A DNA stretch of 64,000 bases from Zeugodacus cucurbitae (Eukaryota > Arthropoda > Insecta > Diptera > Tephritidae), in contig NC_071669.1 of NCBI RefSeq assembly GCF_028554725.1, positions 6,658,501 to 6,722,500 of the forward strand, given 5' to 3'. Below the pieces are notes generated by a model. It did not search any database and was not told the origin of the DNA. It worked only from the letters and a program-made list of their open reading frames with translations. The position numbers were made by a program, and so were the translations under genes. Shown one piece after another: positions 39,618-55,700 of the stretch; within the stretch, counting starts at the first letter, position 1, and every line of letters begins with the position of its first letter.

Positions 39618-39764
39618 GTGAGTGTAAGAGAATATATATTTTTGAAATGGTTCTAAGAAATGTTCTATATCTCAATGAATGATGTATTTAATAAGTTCTA
39701 TAATACTTAAAAAAATAATTCAAATTCAAAAGAATTCAAAATTCGCATGTTTCTAAAATATTCC

Positions 39765-39905
39765 ACTGTATTCCTTCCATAACTCGAGTTCTCCATAACT
39801 CGGCCTCTTGAATTGGTAATAGAAGTAAAATTGCATACAAATTCCTTCATTAACTCGGAAGTCTCTCTAACTCGAAGTTTTTTGATAGTGATACTGAATA
39901 TACTG
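39765..39905. repeat. Small fold-back (MITE-like) element, copy 2 of 3
   Basis: Contains ccttccataactcgagttct at one end and ctctctaactcgaagttttt near the other, with an internal aaattgcatacaaatt also found in copy 1 in inverse orientation. It lies in the presumed 5' UTR intron of the protease gene. Confidence 0.5.
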
Positions 39906-40488
39906 AGACCCTTTTCGAACCAGTGAACTAACGTCTGTAGTACCGATAAACCAAGTCACCAAAAATTCTACGAAAAAAAACGAAGTTATCAAATTTTGAA
40001 CGAAACAATCTTCTTAATAATCTTTTTTACAAAGAAAGAAATCCATAAAAATAAAAAATACGTTCTACATTAATTTCAATTAATGCAACGATTAGAATCG
40101 TATCGTACCGTACCGTTACTTATAAGTATGAAAAAATAAGGCATTGATAAAGTAGAAGAAAACCGGATATGCTTAATTGCAAATTTAAAATTGAAATCAG
40201 TGCTTTCAAACAAAATTAATTTTTGTTAAAAACAAAAAAAAAAGGGTTTGAGAGATATTTATGAGCGATCCTGCTCCTATATGTGATATGAAGTATGTAT
40301 TTCTTTTCTTCACCGGCGAAATTAGTGCCCGAAAGCTTTAGGCTTTTAAGCTTAATTTTTTTCTAAAGCTGTTTTCGATTATAACTTTTTTGTATGACTC
40401 AACTAAAGAAATATGAAGATTTGACCTAAAAAATATATTTTTTGCAGTTTTGTTATATTTTTGTTGATAATATTTTTTTCATAGCAAC

Positions 40489-43400
40489 ATGCACCCACTA
40501 AAATCAACACTTCGGCTACTTCTACTCGTTTGTTTAACGCAATGGATTCGAGCAACACCTAAGGATTATATCGGTATGTAAAACAAGTAAGGAAGGGCTA
40601 AGTTCGGGTGTAACCGAACATTTTATATTCTCGCAATTTATTGATGTAATTTTATAAAGATAACACAATTCGAACCATATATTCTGAATAAAGTTCAATA
40701 GAATAACGAAAATCATCATAAATAGTATAAATAGTATATGGGGACTGAGGTAATTCCTAAACCGATTTCACTCGTTTTCACCACCAAGATACAATGTATC
40801 GAAGACTATACGCTCACTTAATTTAATATTTCTTATAATTAGGTATATGGGATCTGGAGGAAGTTATGACCCGATTTTTACCATTTCAGGTACAGAGAGA
40901 AACTGTTATAAGAAAAAAATTCAGAGGGAATGAATTACATAAAAATATCTGATATATATTGATATATATTTTCGGTGAAAAATTACCCTTAGGCACTGAG
41001 TTCTTCATGTTCGATATCAGTGGCCTTGAAAAGTCATGGTTCGATTTTGACAATTTTTCCACAAGTGATGTCACAGCTCAAATACAGTATTTGTGTAATG
41101 TTTAATTCCGCTATCTTCATTTGTTCCTAATGTATATATGTATTATAAAGTGAACGAATCAAAAGAATTCAAAATTGAGTTATATGGGAAGGAGACGTAG
41201 TTGTGAACCGATTTCGCCCATATTCCACCCGTATCATCAGGGTGTCAAGAAAGTGTTATATACCGAATTTCATTGAAATCGGTCGAATAGTTCTTGAGAT
41301 ATGGTTTTTGACCCATAAGTGGGCGACGCCACGCCCATTTTCCATTTTGTAAAAAAATCTCAGTGCAGCTTCCTTCTGCCATTTCAAATGTAAAATTTGG
41401 TGTTTCTGACGTTTTTCGTTACTTTAGTAATTTTAGTAATTTTCAACCTAACCTTTGTATGGGAGGTGGGCGTGCAGAAAGTTTGGTTTATATAGATTTA
41501 TTGGTTTGCGAGGTATATACAAAAAACCTATTTGTGGGCGGGGTCACGCCCACTTTTCCAAAAAAATTACATCCAAATGTGCCCCTCCCTAATGGGATCC
41601 TATGTTCCAAATTTCATTTTCATAACTTTATTTATGACACTGTATAGGTTTTCGGTTTCCGCCATTTTGTGGGCGTGACAGTGGACCGATTTTGCCCATT
41701 TTCGAAAGCAACTTCCTCAGGGTGCCAATGAACATGTGTTCCAAGTTTCATTAAGATATCTTAATTTTTACTCAAGTTATCGCATTCACGGACAGACGGA
41801 CGGACAGACATCCGGATTTCAAATCCACTCGTCATCCTGATCATTTATGTATATATAACCCCATATCTAACTCTTATATTTCTTGGTGACACAAACAACC
41901 GTTATGTGAAAAAAACTATTATACTCTGTGCAACAGGTTGCGAGAGTATTAAAATATAGTATATACAAATGTAGATATACATATATACATATATTCGTAT
42001 TTCTAAATGTATATAGATATATAACAAGCTTATAAAAAATATATGTACATTTATCATATTTATGTTGTTTATTTTCGCTTAATTGGTATAGCACCACTCT
42101 TTTGAACTTTTGAAAACTGTATACAAGTATAGCCAAGAGGCCTTCAATTGGAGATATCAGTAGTAACACAGATAATAATATCCTTGCTATTTTTTGTAAT
42201 TTCTCAAGGTTTCAGCGAGTGCATTGTGGTTTTTTTAATATAAAGCCGTTCAGATAATTAAACTCAACTCTGTCTTCGGAAAGATAATAAAGTCTATAAA
42301 TAGAGATCCGCTAATGGATGCTGGGATATAATCTTCTATTGGAGTCTCAGCCCTGGCTTTATACATTATCAAATAGCATAAGCTTACAACAAAGATTAGC
42401 ATTCGAGGTATGTTCAAAAAATAACTGGAATTTTCTTTTTTTGAAAAATAAAATCAATCATTCGTATACAAATTTTGTCACATTCAAAATAGTTTGCCAG
42501 CGCTTCTTCCAATTCAAACACTTCTTAAACTCGATTTTGGGGTTTGGGCCGACCTTTGGCTGTTTCAGCGATTTCTCGTATGCTTGCTAAATCGACGACC
42601 TTTTAAGGTTCTCCTTACTTTTGGAAGAAGGAAAAAGTCACAAGGAATCATCTCTACCGAATATGGAGACTGGACATCGTGACAGTATTGTTTTTGGCCG
42701 AAAATTCATGAACAAACAACGAAGAGTGAGCTCACTCTTTAACAAACGAATCGTTAACCTTTGCGGCTGATACATATACAATTCTATCGTTCTTGAGGGG
42801 CATTAACAATATAGGAAAGAAATTTTGACAATTTTAAAATTCCCGTTATTTTTTGAACGCAACAAGTATACGTTTTCGAAGCATTGCCCTCTCTGTGCCA
42901 AAACCAGTGCAAACTAAAATGTATGGTACCTTAGGGGCATCAAACAAATAAACAAGAAATTATGAAATTTTAAAAAATTCCCGTTATTTTTTGAACACAA
43001 CACGTATACGTTTTCGAAGCATTGCCCTCTCTGTGCCAAAACCAGTGAAGTATGCAACTCTAATTTTTCAGCCGATCATAGTGATCTTAATTGAATTAGC
43101 TATGCATTTTAATTCAGTATAAATATGCATATTAAAAATTTTCTGATATCCGCTTTATAGAATCTTTACGTGCTAATAATTGCAGCGCTAACACAATATA
43201 CGTTGTCATTTCGCAGATCTACTCGAATTGCCTGACAATGATGAATTTCTATGGGGTAGACACGATAATGAGATTGCATTTGGTAAAGCGCATTCTCCGA
43301 GCAACGAATATAACAGTACCGGTGAGGGCGGCGGTAGTGACTACTTGATGCGTCACATATTGAAGAAGCGACAAGTGATTTTCCAAGTGAGTACGAGTAT

Positions 43401-44645
43401 TGTGCATTTATTTAAAGCGCACGCAATTATAATAGCTGGAGGAAAGAGTAAAACTAGTTTTATTTCACATAACGGAACTGAGTAATTATATATGTAATTA
43501 ACGGCATTTATACTATTTATAGGAAAATAAAGATTACGGTGAATGCCGCACAGCGTTGGGTGAAGTAGGACGCTGTCGACATCCGCTCTACTGTCGCATA
43601 CCCGAGCTGAAGGATGATGTCTGGCGTTTGATCTCGCAGTTGTGTGTTATCGAACAGAGGTGGGTTCATAATTCTAGACAGTTTATGTTTATAATATTTA
43701 TTTTTTTTATTATTATTCACAGTTCCATCGGCATTTGTTGCACTCAGCACACAGAGTCGCGTTCGAGTCCACAAGTCATCAGCGACGTGAACAATAATGG
43801 CTTGGAGGAGGCGCGCATTGTCAATAAACCCGAACAACGTGGTTGCGGCCTTACCACCAAACAGTTCCCGCGCATCACTGGCGGTCGTCCAGCCGAACCC
43901 GATGAGTGGCCTTGGATGGCTGCGCTCATACGTCCCGGTCTGCCGTATGTCTGGTGCGGTGGCGCATTGGTCACCGATCGGCATGTGCTTACTGCGGGGC
44001 ATTGCGTGCACAAATTCAAAATGGAGGATATATTTGTGCGCCTGGGCGAATACAATACACAGATGATTAATGAGACGCGTGCGCGTGATTTTCGCATTGC
44101 CAATATGGTCATACATATAGATTACGATCCATTGACTTATGAGAATGATATTGCCTTGCTACGGCTGGATCGTGCCACACTATTTAATACGTACATTTGG
44201 CCTGTTTGTATGCCACCAATTGGTCAAAGTTGGGAAGGACAAGTCGGTGTTGTGACGGGTTGGGGTACACAAACATTCGCCGGTCCACATTCGGAAATAC
44301 TTATGGAGGTAGGCATACAGTTAAAATTTCACCGTTAATTACATGCACTCAATAGATTTGTTAAACCGTTAGGTTTTGCTACCAATTTGGAAACTGGCTG
44401 ATTGCCGTCGCGCTATGGTTGAACGCATACCGGACACTGTGATGTGCGCTGGCGTGCGTGAAGGCGGTCAGGACTCATGTCAGGGCGATAGCGGCGGGCC
44501 ACTGTTGGTGCAATTGCCGAATCGGCGCTGGGTCACAGTGGGCATAGTCTCTTGGGGTGTGCGTTGCGGCGAGGCCAATCGTCCGGGCATGTACACCAGC
44601 GTCAATCACTATATGCATTGGATACTACAGAACTCAGATATTTAA
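40489..44645 (+). CDS. CLIP-domain trypsin-like serine protease (secreted zymogen)
   Basis: Five coding exons, 40489-40573, 43217-43386, 43523-43659, 43723-44308 and 44373-44645, give about 416 aa. Exon 1 encodes a signal peptide (STLRLLLLVCLTQWIRA). A CLIP domain (about 93-137) has six Cys, from YGECRTALGEVGRC through YCRIPE and SQLC to GICC. After a linker with C172 (QRGCGL), cleavage is expected at R181-I182 (FPR|ITGG), so activation needs a trypsin-like upstream protease. The catalytic triad is H224 (TAGHC), D273 (ENDIALL) and S366 (GDSGGP). D360 six residues before the Ser predicts Arg/Lys specificity. All catalytic residues are intact, so it is an active protease and not a homologue of the masquerade type. 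CLIP proteases act in haemolymph cascades (melanisation, Toll, clotting); which cascade is unknown. The 2.6 kb first intron is mostly transposon-derived. Confidence 0.92.
40585..41956 (+). mobile_element. Dispersed repeat of about 1.37 kb in the protease intron (copy 1, forward)
   Basis: Starts aagtaaggaagggctaagtt and a small hairpin gttcgggtgtaaccgaac, then attttatattctcgcaa, and ends ttgcgagagtattaaaat, so its inner ends are inverted repeats. It contains acggacagacggacggacag-like sequence near 41790. No intact coding frame. A second copy lies inverted at 51058-52200. The family is common in fly introns as I remember, but I cannot name it with certainty. Confidence 0.75.
42411..42858 (-). 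mobile_element. Deleted mariner-like element (family A, relic 1)
   Basis: Terminal inverted repeats tgttcaaaaaataactggaa (left, preceded by TA) and its inverse ttcccgttattttttgaac (right). Inside, the minus strand reads VQSPYSVEMIPCDFFLLP, then KVRRTLKGRRF, the C-terminal motif of mariner transposases (normally YSPDLAPCDFFLFPKLK). It then breaks in stops. About 450 bp remains of an expected 1.3 kb. It is a dead copy. Confidence 0.8.
42780..43050 (+). repeat. Direct duplication of a mariner right end plus flank
   Basis: The mariner end and the following flank (acaagtatacgttttcgaag, cattgccctctctgtgccaa, aaccagtg), ending near 42912, are repeated with few changes up to about 43048. The units are offset by about 139 bp. 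Confidence 0.8.
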
Positions 44646-44693
44646 ATAACATTACATTGTGTACATTAAATGTGTGTCACCCTTAAAAAGTCG

Positions 44694-44706
44694 TTTATTA
44701 AATAAA
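44694..44706. promoter_or_regulatory. Overlapping poly(A) signals for the convergent protease and Lon genes
   Basis: tttattaaataaa carries AATAAA on the plus strand (44701-44706, 56 bp after the protease stop) and AATAAA on the minus strand (44699-44694, about 160 bp after the Lon stop). One 13 bp site could therefore serve both convergent transcripts. Confidence 0.55.
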
Positions 44707-44855
44707 ATTTGTTTAATACTCGCTAGCTGGTTTCGTCGCGAAAATTCAAAATTCATATAACTATTCCTACAACAATATATATATATATGGATTACCAATT
44801 AAAATTTAAGGTTATGTGTTTTTGTTTAATGCTTGGCATTCTCTAGAGACAACAA

Positions 44856-49081
<4,226 letters not shown>

Positions 49082-50630
49082 TTTTTACACAATATTTCAA
49101 AAGATTTTCATAAAAATTCAGTCTAATGTGAAAATATTATTGCTGTGAAGAAAATGATAGTTCACTATCGGCAGCGCCAAGTATATATTTTTTTTTACTT
49201 TATCATTGACAACGTGAATTTGACAATAAGAATCAGAATGACAGAAACGACGAGAAAAAAATTTAAATCATATGGTGAGGTGTGTTTCGTGTACATTGGG
49301 TGATGCAATTCATTGTTTACGTTTTGTAATGTATTACGTAAAATAAATGAAATTTAACATTTTGAAATGAAAAATTGAATGTAAATTTATTAATAATTGC
49401 TAAAATATTTTTTAAAACATGGCTTTCATACAGAAAATTGCAGTTTATTTAATTGTAGTAAAACAGCCTGTGGCTGTGTTTCCTTTGCTCTGCTATTCTA
49501 CAGTGATGGCTAATATATTTAATTTTGTAATACAGTCGTTGCTTATCGCCAGTTGGTGAGGTTAATGTAGAATTTAAATGTATATATGTGTGTATGTATT
49601 TATCGTGTATGTGTAGCAGCTCTTGTTATGATACTAGGATACTTGTGTATGGCGACCAATCTTCATTAGTAGACGATCTAGCCTTAATTTATATAAAATA
49701 CCATATTGTTTAACAAAATATTTACAAAAATCATTCGGAATTACGTCAGCATTTGCTAAGCGCAGCAATCTTTCATACCGTTTATAGGTTTATTGATCAG
49801 TTTATTGTTTCAATATTTAGATTATTAAACAATTAAATTTTTTAATCGATATTACTTTAATAATACAAAATTGATTTAAAAATATGTATTGCCAAAAAAA
49901 AACAATATTATCAATATTTTATTGAAGAAATACATAGTCACTCACAGCTATACATACATATTTGCAAACGCACATACATACATACATACATACCTATTTG
50001 AAAGCCTATCAGCTATTAAGTGAAAGAAAAGTGATAAATATTAATCTTTAGCTTGATTTGTCTTGCTGTCACTTGAAATGTAAACATTGGCACTATGAAT
50101 ACATATAGAAATTTACACACATACATACATACTTCATCCTCAATTCGTATGTATGTATGTGAAAATAAGTTTGACAAATTAACGATCAGTATTGCTATGG
50201 TATTGTGTTGAATAATAAAGGCTTGATAAAGTTTTAATTGTAGTCATAATGCAAATAATGTATGGCAACTAAAAAAACATTGAATAAATAACTAGAGACA
50301 AGCAACAGCAAATAAAAAGCACCAACAATATAGAGAGTATGTAGAAATGTATTGAAAGCTTTGGTTTTTTATTGTTTTATTGCATATCATGCCAATGTGC
50401 TTACGGTGAGGCGCAACTGGCATACACTTGATTGCAAGCATCACACGAATCCACTTAATGAATTCGATTGCAGAATATATTAAATCATTGACACCACAGC
50501 ACACGTATGACTTGTTGACAAACATACAAACCTCTGTACATACATATGTACATATGTAAGTACATACATTAAGGCAAGTGTATGTGTTTGCAGTTGACGG
50601 AAGTCAATAGCCAGCAGAAGGTAGTAGGCG
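49082..50630. other. Divergent intergenic region upstream of Lon
   Basis: Contains the Lon 5' UTR and promoter at the low end, then AT-rich intergenic DNA with (CATA)n microsatellites at about 49965-49995 and 50120-50135 and a (CATA/CATATGTA)-rich stretch near 50535-50570. No gene was recognised. Confidence 0.5.
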
Positions 50631-50689
50631 GTGGGTGCTTGTTAGCATATACATTTAGTGTGTAATTCCACATTCGATCGTCAACATTG

Positions 50690-50815
50690 AAAGTCTTTGA
50701 GTGACGCTGCTGCTTGTCTGTCAAAAAAATTTTCATTAAAAGTGCGGAAAGAAAAAAGAAAACGCGTGAAAGTGAAGAAGTGTGTAATATAGTAAAGTCC
50801 TGTTTGCCGAAAAGT
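50690..50815 (+). promoter_or_regulatory. Possible 5' UTR exon of the CSAD-like gene
   Basis: A purine-rich, gtgaaa-containing segment with the look of a fly 5' UTR ends at a good 5' splice site (aaagt|gtaagt, cut after 50815). A strong 3' splice site at 52615-52616 (atttattctcag) lies 156 bp before the CSAD ATG. Both the start and the splicing are inferred. Confidence 0.35.
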
Positions 50816-51057
50816 GTAAGTTATTATAGTTAGATTTGCGATTTTTTTGGAAGGAATTTATTTTATAAAGCATTTATTCTTAACCGGTTTATGGCAGTCA
50901 ACTTTAAACCGAATTTTCGCAAACGCATAGCAGAAAAACAGCTGATCGGTGTGTTGCAGCGAAAGAAAAGTGCTTAGTTAACAATTGGTTAAGCTTTGAT
51001 AGTTATACATTATAGAAAATACTTTGACAAGATTTTGGTTTATTTAAAATTGTTTGA

Positions 51058-52200
51058 ATTTTTTATACTCTCGCAACAAAGTTGCTAAAGAGAGTATTAT
51101 AGTTTTGTTCACATAACGGTTGTTTGTGTCACCAAGAAATAAAAGAGTTAGATATGGGGTTACATATATGTATATAAATGATCAGGATGACGAGTGGATT
51201 TGAAATCCGGATGTCTGTCCGTCCGTCTGTCTGTCTGAGCAAGCGATAGCTTGAGTAAAACTTGAGATATCTTAATGAAACTTGGAACACATATTCCTTG
51301 GCACCTTGAGGAGGTTGGTATGGGTAATGGGCCAAATCGGACCATTGCCACGCCCATAAAATAGCGAAAACCGAAAACATAGACAGTGTCATAACTAAAC
51401 CATAAATAAAGTTATGAACGTGACCCCCCAAACTTTCTGCAGTCATTTCTTTTAGACATTTTCTTATACAGTCCAAAAATGAAAGAAATCGGATAATAAC
51501 CACGCCCACCTCTCTTACAAATGTTATGTTGAAAATGACTAAAACACTAACAATACTAACTAATTTTACAGAAGAAATAGCAGAAGGAATCTGCACATAG
51601 ATTTTTTTTATAAAATGGAAAATGGGCGTGACATCGCCCACTTATGGGTAAAAAACCATATCTCAGGAACTACTCGTCAGATTTCAATAAAATTCGGTAT
51701 ATAATATTTTCTTGACACCCTGATGACACGGGTGGAGAATTGCCGAAATCGGTTCACAACCATGCCTACTTCCCATATAACTCAATTTTGAACTCCATTT
51801 GATTCGTTTACTTTATAATATATTCTTAAGAAACCAATGAAGACAGCGAAATAAAACTTTACTCAAATACTGTAAATTGTCGAAATCGGACTATAACTTT
51901 TCAAAGCCCCGAATATCGAATATGAAAAACTCAGTACCCCATGGTAATTTTTCACCGAAAATTTCGGTAAATCTCACAGGTATCTTAATTTAATTCAGAG
52001 GAAACATTTTTCTTCTAATAGTGTGTCTCTGTACCAGAAATGGTTTAAATCGGGTCATAACTTCCCCGAGCTCTCATATACCTAATTACAGGATTTTCAA
52101 ATTGGCTCAAATTGTGTGTTATCTTAATAAAAATATATCAATAAATTGCGAGACTATAAAATGTTCGGTTGCACCCGAAGTTAGCCTTTCCTTACTTGTT
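51058..52200 (-). mobile_element. Dispersed repeat of about 1.14 kb (copy 2, inverted relative to 40585-41956)
   Basis: Begins attttttatactctcgcaac and ends atgttcggttgcacccgaag, then ttagcctttccttacttgtt, which is the inverse of the start of copy 1. It shares the gatgacgagtggatttgaaa and ccggatgtctgtccgtccgt region. Length and sequence have diverged. The open frame of about 170 codons inside it lacks any recognisable domain and I do not call it a gene. Confidence 0.75.
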
Positions 52201-52415
52201 TAAATTTCTAATTATTTATTTGTCAACAAAAAAAGTGCTTTCAAATAGAACTTCGAAAAAAAATATTGCCATTTATTTTTATTTGATAATCTTTTTAATT
52301 TTTTATATTACTTGAAGTTCAATATTTTTATAATAATAATTACAACTAATTAATTTTAAAAATGCTAAATAATTCATACGAAAAAAGCAGATTAAAGCTC
52401 CCAATAAAACTACAG

Positions 52416-52553
52416 TTGATCTTCCCTAACTCGAATCACCATAATTCACAAACAAACTTCTAGTTACGGAAGGAAATTTGTGTAAAATTAGACTTCTATT
52501 GACAATTCAAGAGGAGAGAAGAAATTCGAGTTATGGAAGTTGAACTGTATTAA
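52416..52553. repeat. Small fold-back (MITE-like) element, copy 3 of 3
   Basis: Clear inverted ends: acagttgatcttccctaact (left) and agttatggaagttgaactgt (right), about 138 bp apart in all. It is the most complete copy of the family also seen at 8152-8335 and 39765-39905. It lies just upstream of the CSAD 5' UTR exon. Confidence 0.7.
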
Positions 52554-52772
52554 TATTTAAATTATTAACCATAAAATGATTTATCACACTTGACTATTTT
52601 TTTAATTTATTCTCAGTTAATACCAACAAGAAAATCAAGCAGAAAACACTCCAACCATTATCATATCTTCTTCTTATAACCAAAATAAAGCAATTAGCGC
52701 AGATAAATTATAAGCAATCACAAAAATATAACAACAACAAGCGCGATAAAATAACAACACAAATAAATAAAC

Positions 52773-55700
52773 ATGTCACAGAAAACAACAACAACTCAAA
52801 ATGCAGTCGATGAGATTGATAAGATACGTCTTAATCTAGCCGATGATTGGAAAGTGCTGCGCTCCGTCTATGATTTGTTGCATAATGAGAAAGCATTTTG
52901 TGTGTCCGATGCCGAACGCGATGCGGTAAAAATTGTCGACTTTAAGCAGCCGAATGAAATGAAGGTAAGGATAGCATAAATATAGTTAGATATATGTACA
53001 AATGTATGTATACTATTAGGCGCTTTGGCTTGTTGAAGCAGTGGGAGTTACAAAAAGTAGTGGTGGTAAGCGCAAGCTGCGGGAGATAAGAGTGTCTAAG
53101 CGAGTACCTAACGTTAAGTTAATACAGTATATATATATGTAAGTACATACATATATATATGCATCTAATGCTAGCCAACGAGAAAGCGGCTTAAATGCCA
53201 CAAAACTGTCAACACACTTTGGCAACACACAAAGCTGTGAAACCGCAGCTTGCAACAGCGGATGACGATGACGACGACGACGATGCCGACGACGACAACG
53301 TGTCACTGCCATGGTCAAATCGGGTTTGGCGCGCAGGCGGGTGTGTCTTTTGGACCGCAAAATCCATTGACAATGCCTGTAACGCGCGCAACGTCGCCCG
53401 ACACAGCATGCGATGACAAGGCGTTATTCGTGAGCACTGGATTTGCAATTAAAAAGTGTGTCAAGTTTATTTTTCTTTTAACGGATTTAAACATTTTCAT
53501 TTTGACCGGCATTTTTAATGGCAAATCGAAAGGTCATCCATTCAATCACTAACTCAGTGAGCACACACAACATGCACATACATGTGTATGTGTATGTAGA
53601 GACGTGCTTAGCTTGCCAGCAAAATCTCTGCTTCTTTTCACTTCACTTTGAAAATTATTTTGTCAACATGTCAGCAACTGTTGCTGTCGCTGTTGCCGCG
53701 AAACTATGTAGTTGCTATGTTGTGCGCCATGTTGCTATGTGTTACACTGCTTTATGTGTCGCTTTGCTGTTGTTGTTGTTGTTGCTATTGCTGGCCGCGT
53801 TGATCCGCTGTTGACCGCCGCTGATACATGATCATGTTCGTAGATTGTCATGTTTTGATTTTTGATTAGGATTGTGTGTACACACAGGTATTTATGTGCA
53901 AGTTGCCGCTGTCGCATGCATGCTGTGTGAGCGCTTGTATGCGGTGTAAGTACATAAGCTCAAGTTTAAGTACCGCTTTATTTATTTTTCTGCTGCTAAG
54001 ACACGGCACTACGCCCCAATTGTGAGTGTTGTTCGCGGTTCGCAGCGCCTGTTGAAGCACTGATTTATTTGATGATGTTTTCATTTTAGTTGCAGCGTTC
54101 AGAATCGTCTAAAAATTGCTTAGACTCAAGTTAAATCGTATCAGTTTTCACTGAGCTGCATACTGATATACAAATATATATTTTAATTCACAAAAACTAC
54201 ATTCATTATTTGGCTAGGTCGCGAAGAGTGTGTTTAAAATTAATCATTCATTCAACTGAAACGTGAACTCATGCTAGGGTTGCTGTTTATATTTCTAAAC
54301 TAACAATGGAAAAATATTTTTTTGGTTTCAAAGCTTCCATGTTCTCTGATATAGTATTTTATTTGATCAATAAACTTTTGCACTGAATTTTGGAAAAAAA
54401 TTTCATATTTTTCATTCAGTTATAGTGAGACAAATAAAATTTTCAAATACATATGGTAAATGTTTTATTGTACGAAATGTGTTCAGAAAATAACGGGAAT
54501 TTTCATTTTTGACAAAAATTGTTATTCATTCGTCTACTTTAATGTTGTCACCTTCAAAATAATCCCCATCCGATGTTATGCTCTTATGCCAGAGCTCCTT
54601 CTAATCGTCGAAACACTTCTCAAACTCGATTTTTGTGATAGACTTTAGCTCTTTAAGCGATTTCTCGTATGTCTATTTATAAAACGTCGGACGAACAAGC
54701 AACGAAGTGTGTGTCGTTTAACAAACAAAATCACCGAGCTTATAAAAACACATCTATGTATGTGATTGGCGTTGCAACCGTTTAGTCGGTTATAGCCGAA
54801 TCGACGATAGTGCGCCACTTCTCTCTCTCCTTCGCAGTTCGGCGCTAGTTGGAGATCCCAAGTGTAACCAGGTCGCTCTCCACTTGGTCCCTCCAACGGA
54901 GTGGAGGCCTTCCCCTTTCTCGGCTTCCTCCAGCGGGTACTGCATCGAACACTTTCAGAGCTGGAGTGTTTCGTCAATTCGGACAACATGACCTAGCCAG
55001 CGTAGCCGCTATCTTTTTACTCGCTGAACTATGTCAATGTCGTCGTATAACTCGTACAGCTCATCGTTCCATCGTCTGCGGTATTCGCCGTTGCCTATAT
55101 TCTGAGGACCATAAATCGTGCGCAAAATTTTCCTCTCGAAAACTCCTAGTGTCGTCTCATCTGATGTTGACATCGTCCAAGCCTCTGCACCGTAAAGCAG
55201 GACGGGAATGATGAGAGACTTGTAGAGTTTGGTTTTTGTTCGTCGAGAGAGAACTTTACATTTCAATTGCCTACTCAGTCCAAAGTAGCACCTGTTGGCA
55301 AGAGTGATTCTGCGCTGGATTTCGAGGCTGACATTATTATCGGTGTTGATGCTGGTGCCTAGGTATACGACTTCAAAGTTATGACTGTCAACAGTGACGT
55401 GGGAGCCAAGACGCGAATGCGGCGACTGTTTGCTTGATGACAGGAGATATTTCGTCTTGTCCTCATTCACCTCCAGACCCATTCGCTTCGCTTTCTTATC
55501 CGGGCGGGAAAAAGCAGAACTAACGGCGCGGTTGTTGCTTCCGATATCAATATCATCGGCGTATGCTAGGAGCTGTACACTCTTATTGAAGATTGCATCT
55601 TCTCTATTTAGCTCTGCTGCTCGTATTACACATCCAACTATAATAAAAAATCAAAAATGGACTCTCCAAACCTGTGAAAATTTAAAATTCCCGTTATTTT

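Noticed and set aside
51129..51641. Open frame of about 170 codons on the minus strand
   Set aside because: It lies wholly within a dispersed non-coding repeat; the second copy at 40585-41956 does not preserve the frame.
53195..53416. Open frame with a run of Asp residues
   Set aside because: Produced by a GAC/GAT microsatellite inside an intron of the CSAD-like gene.
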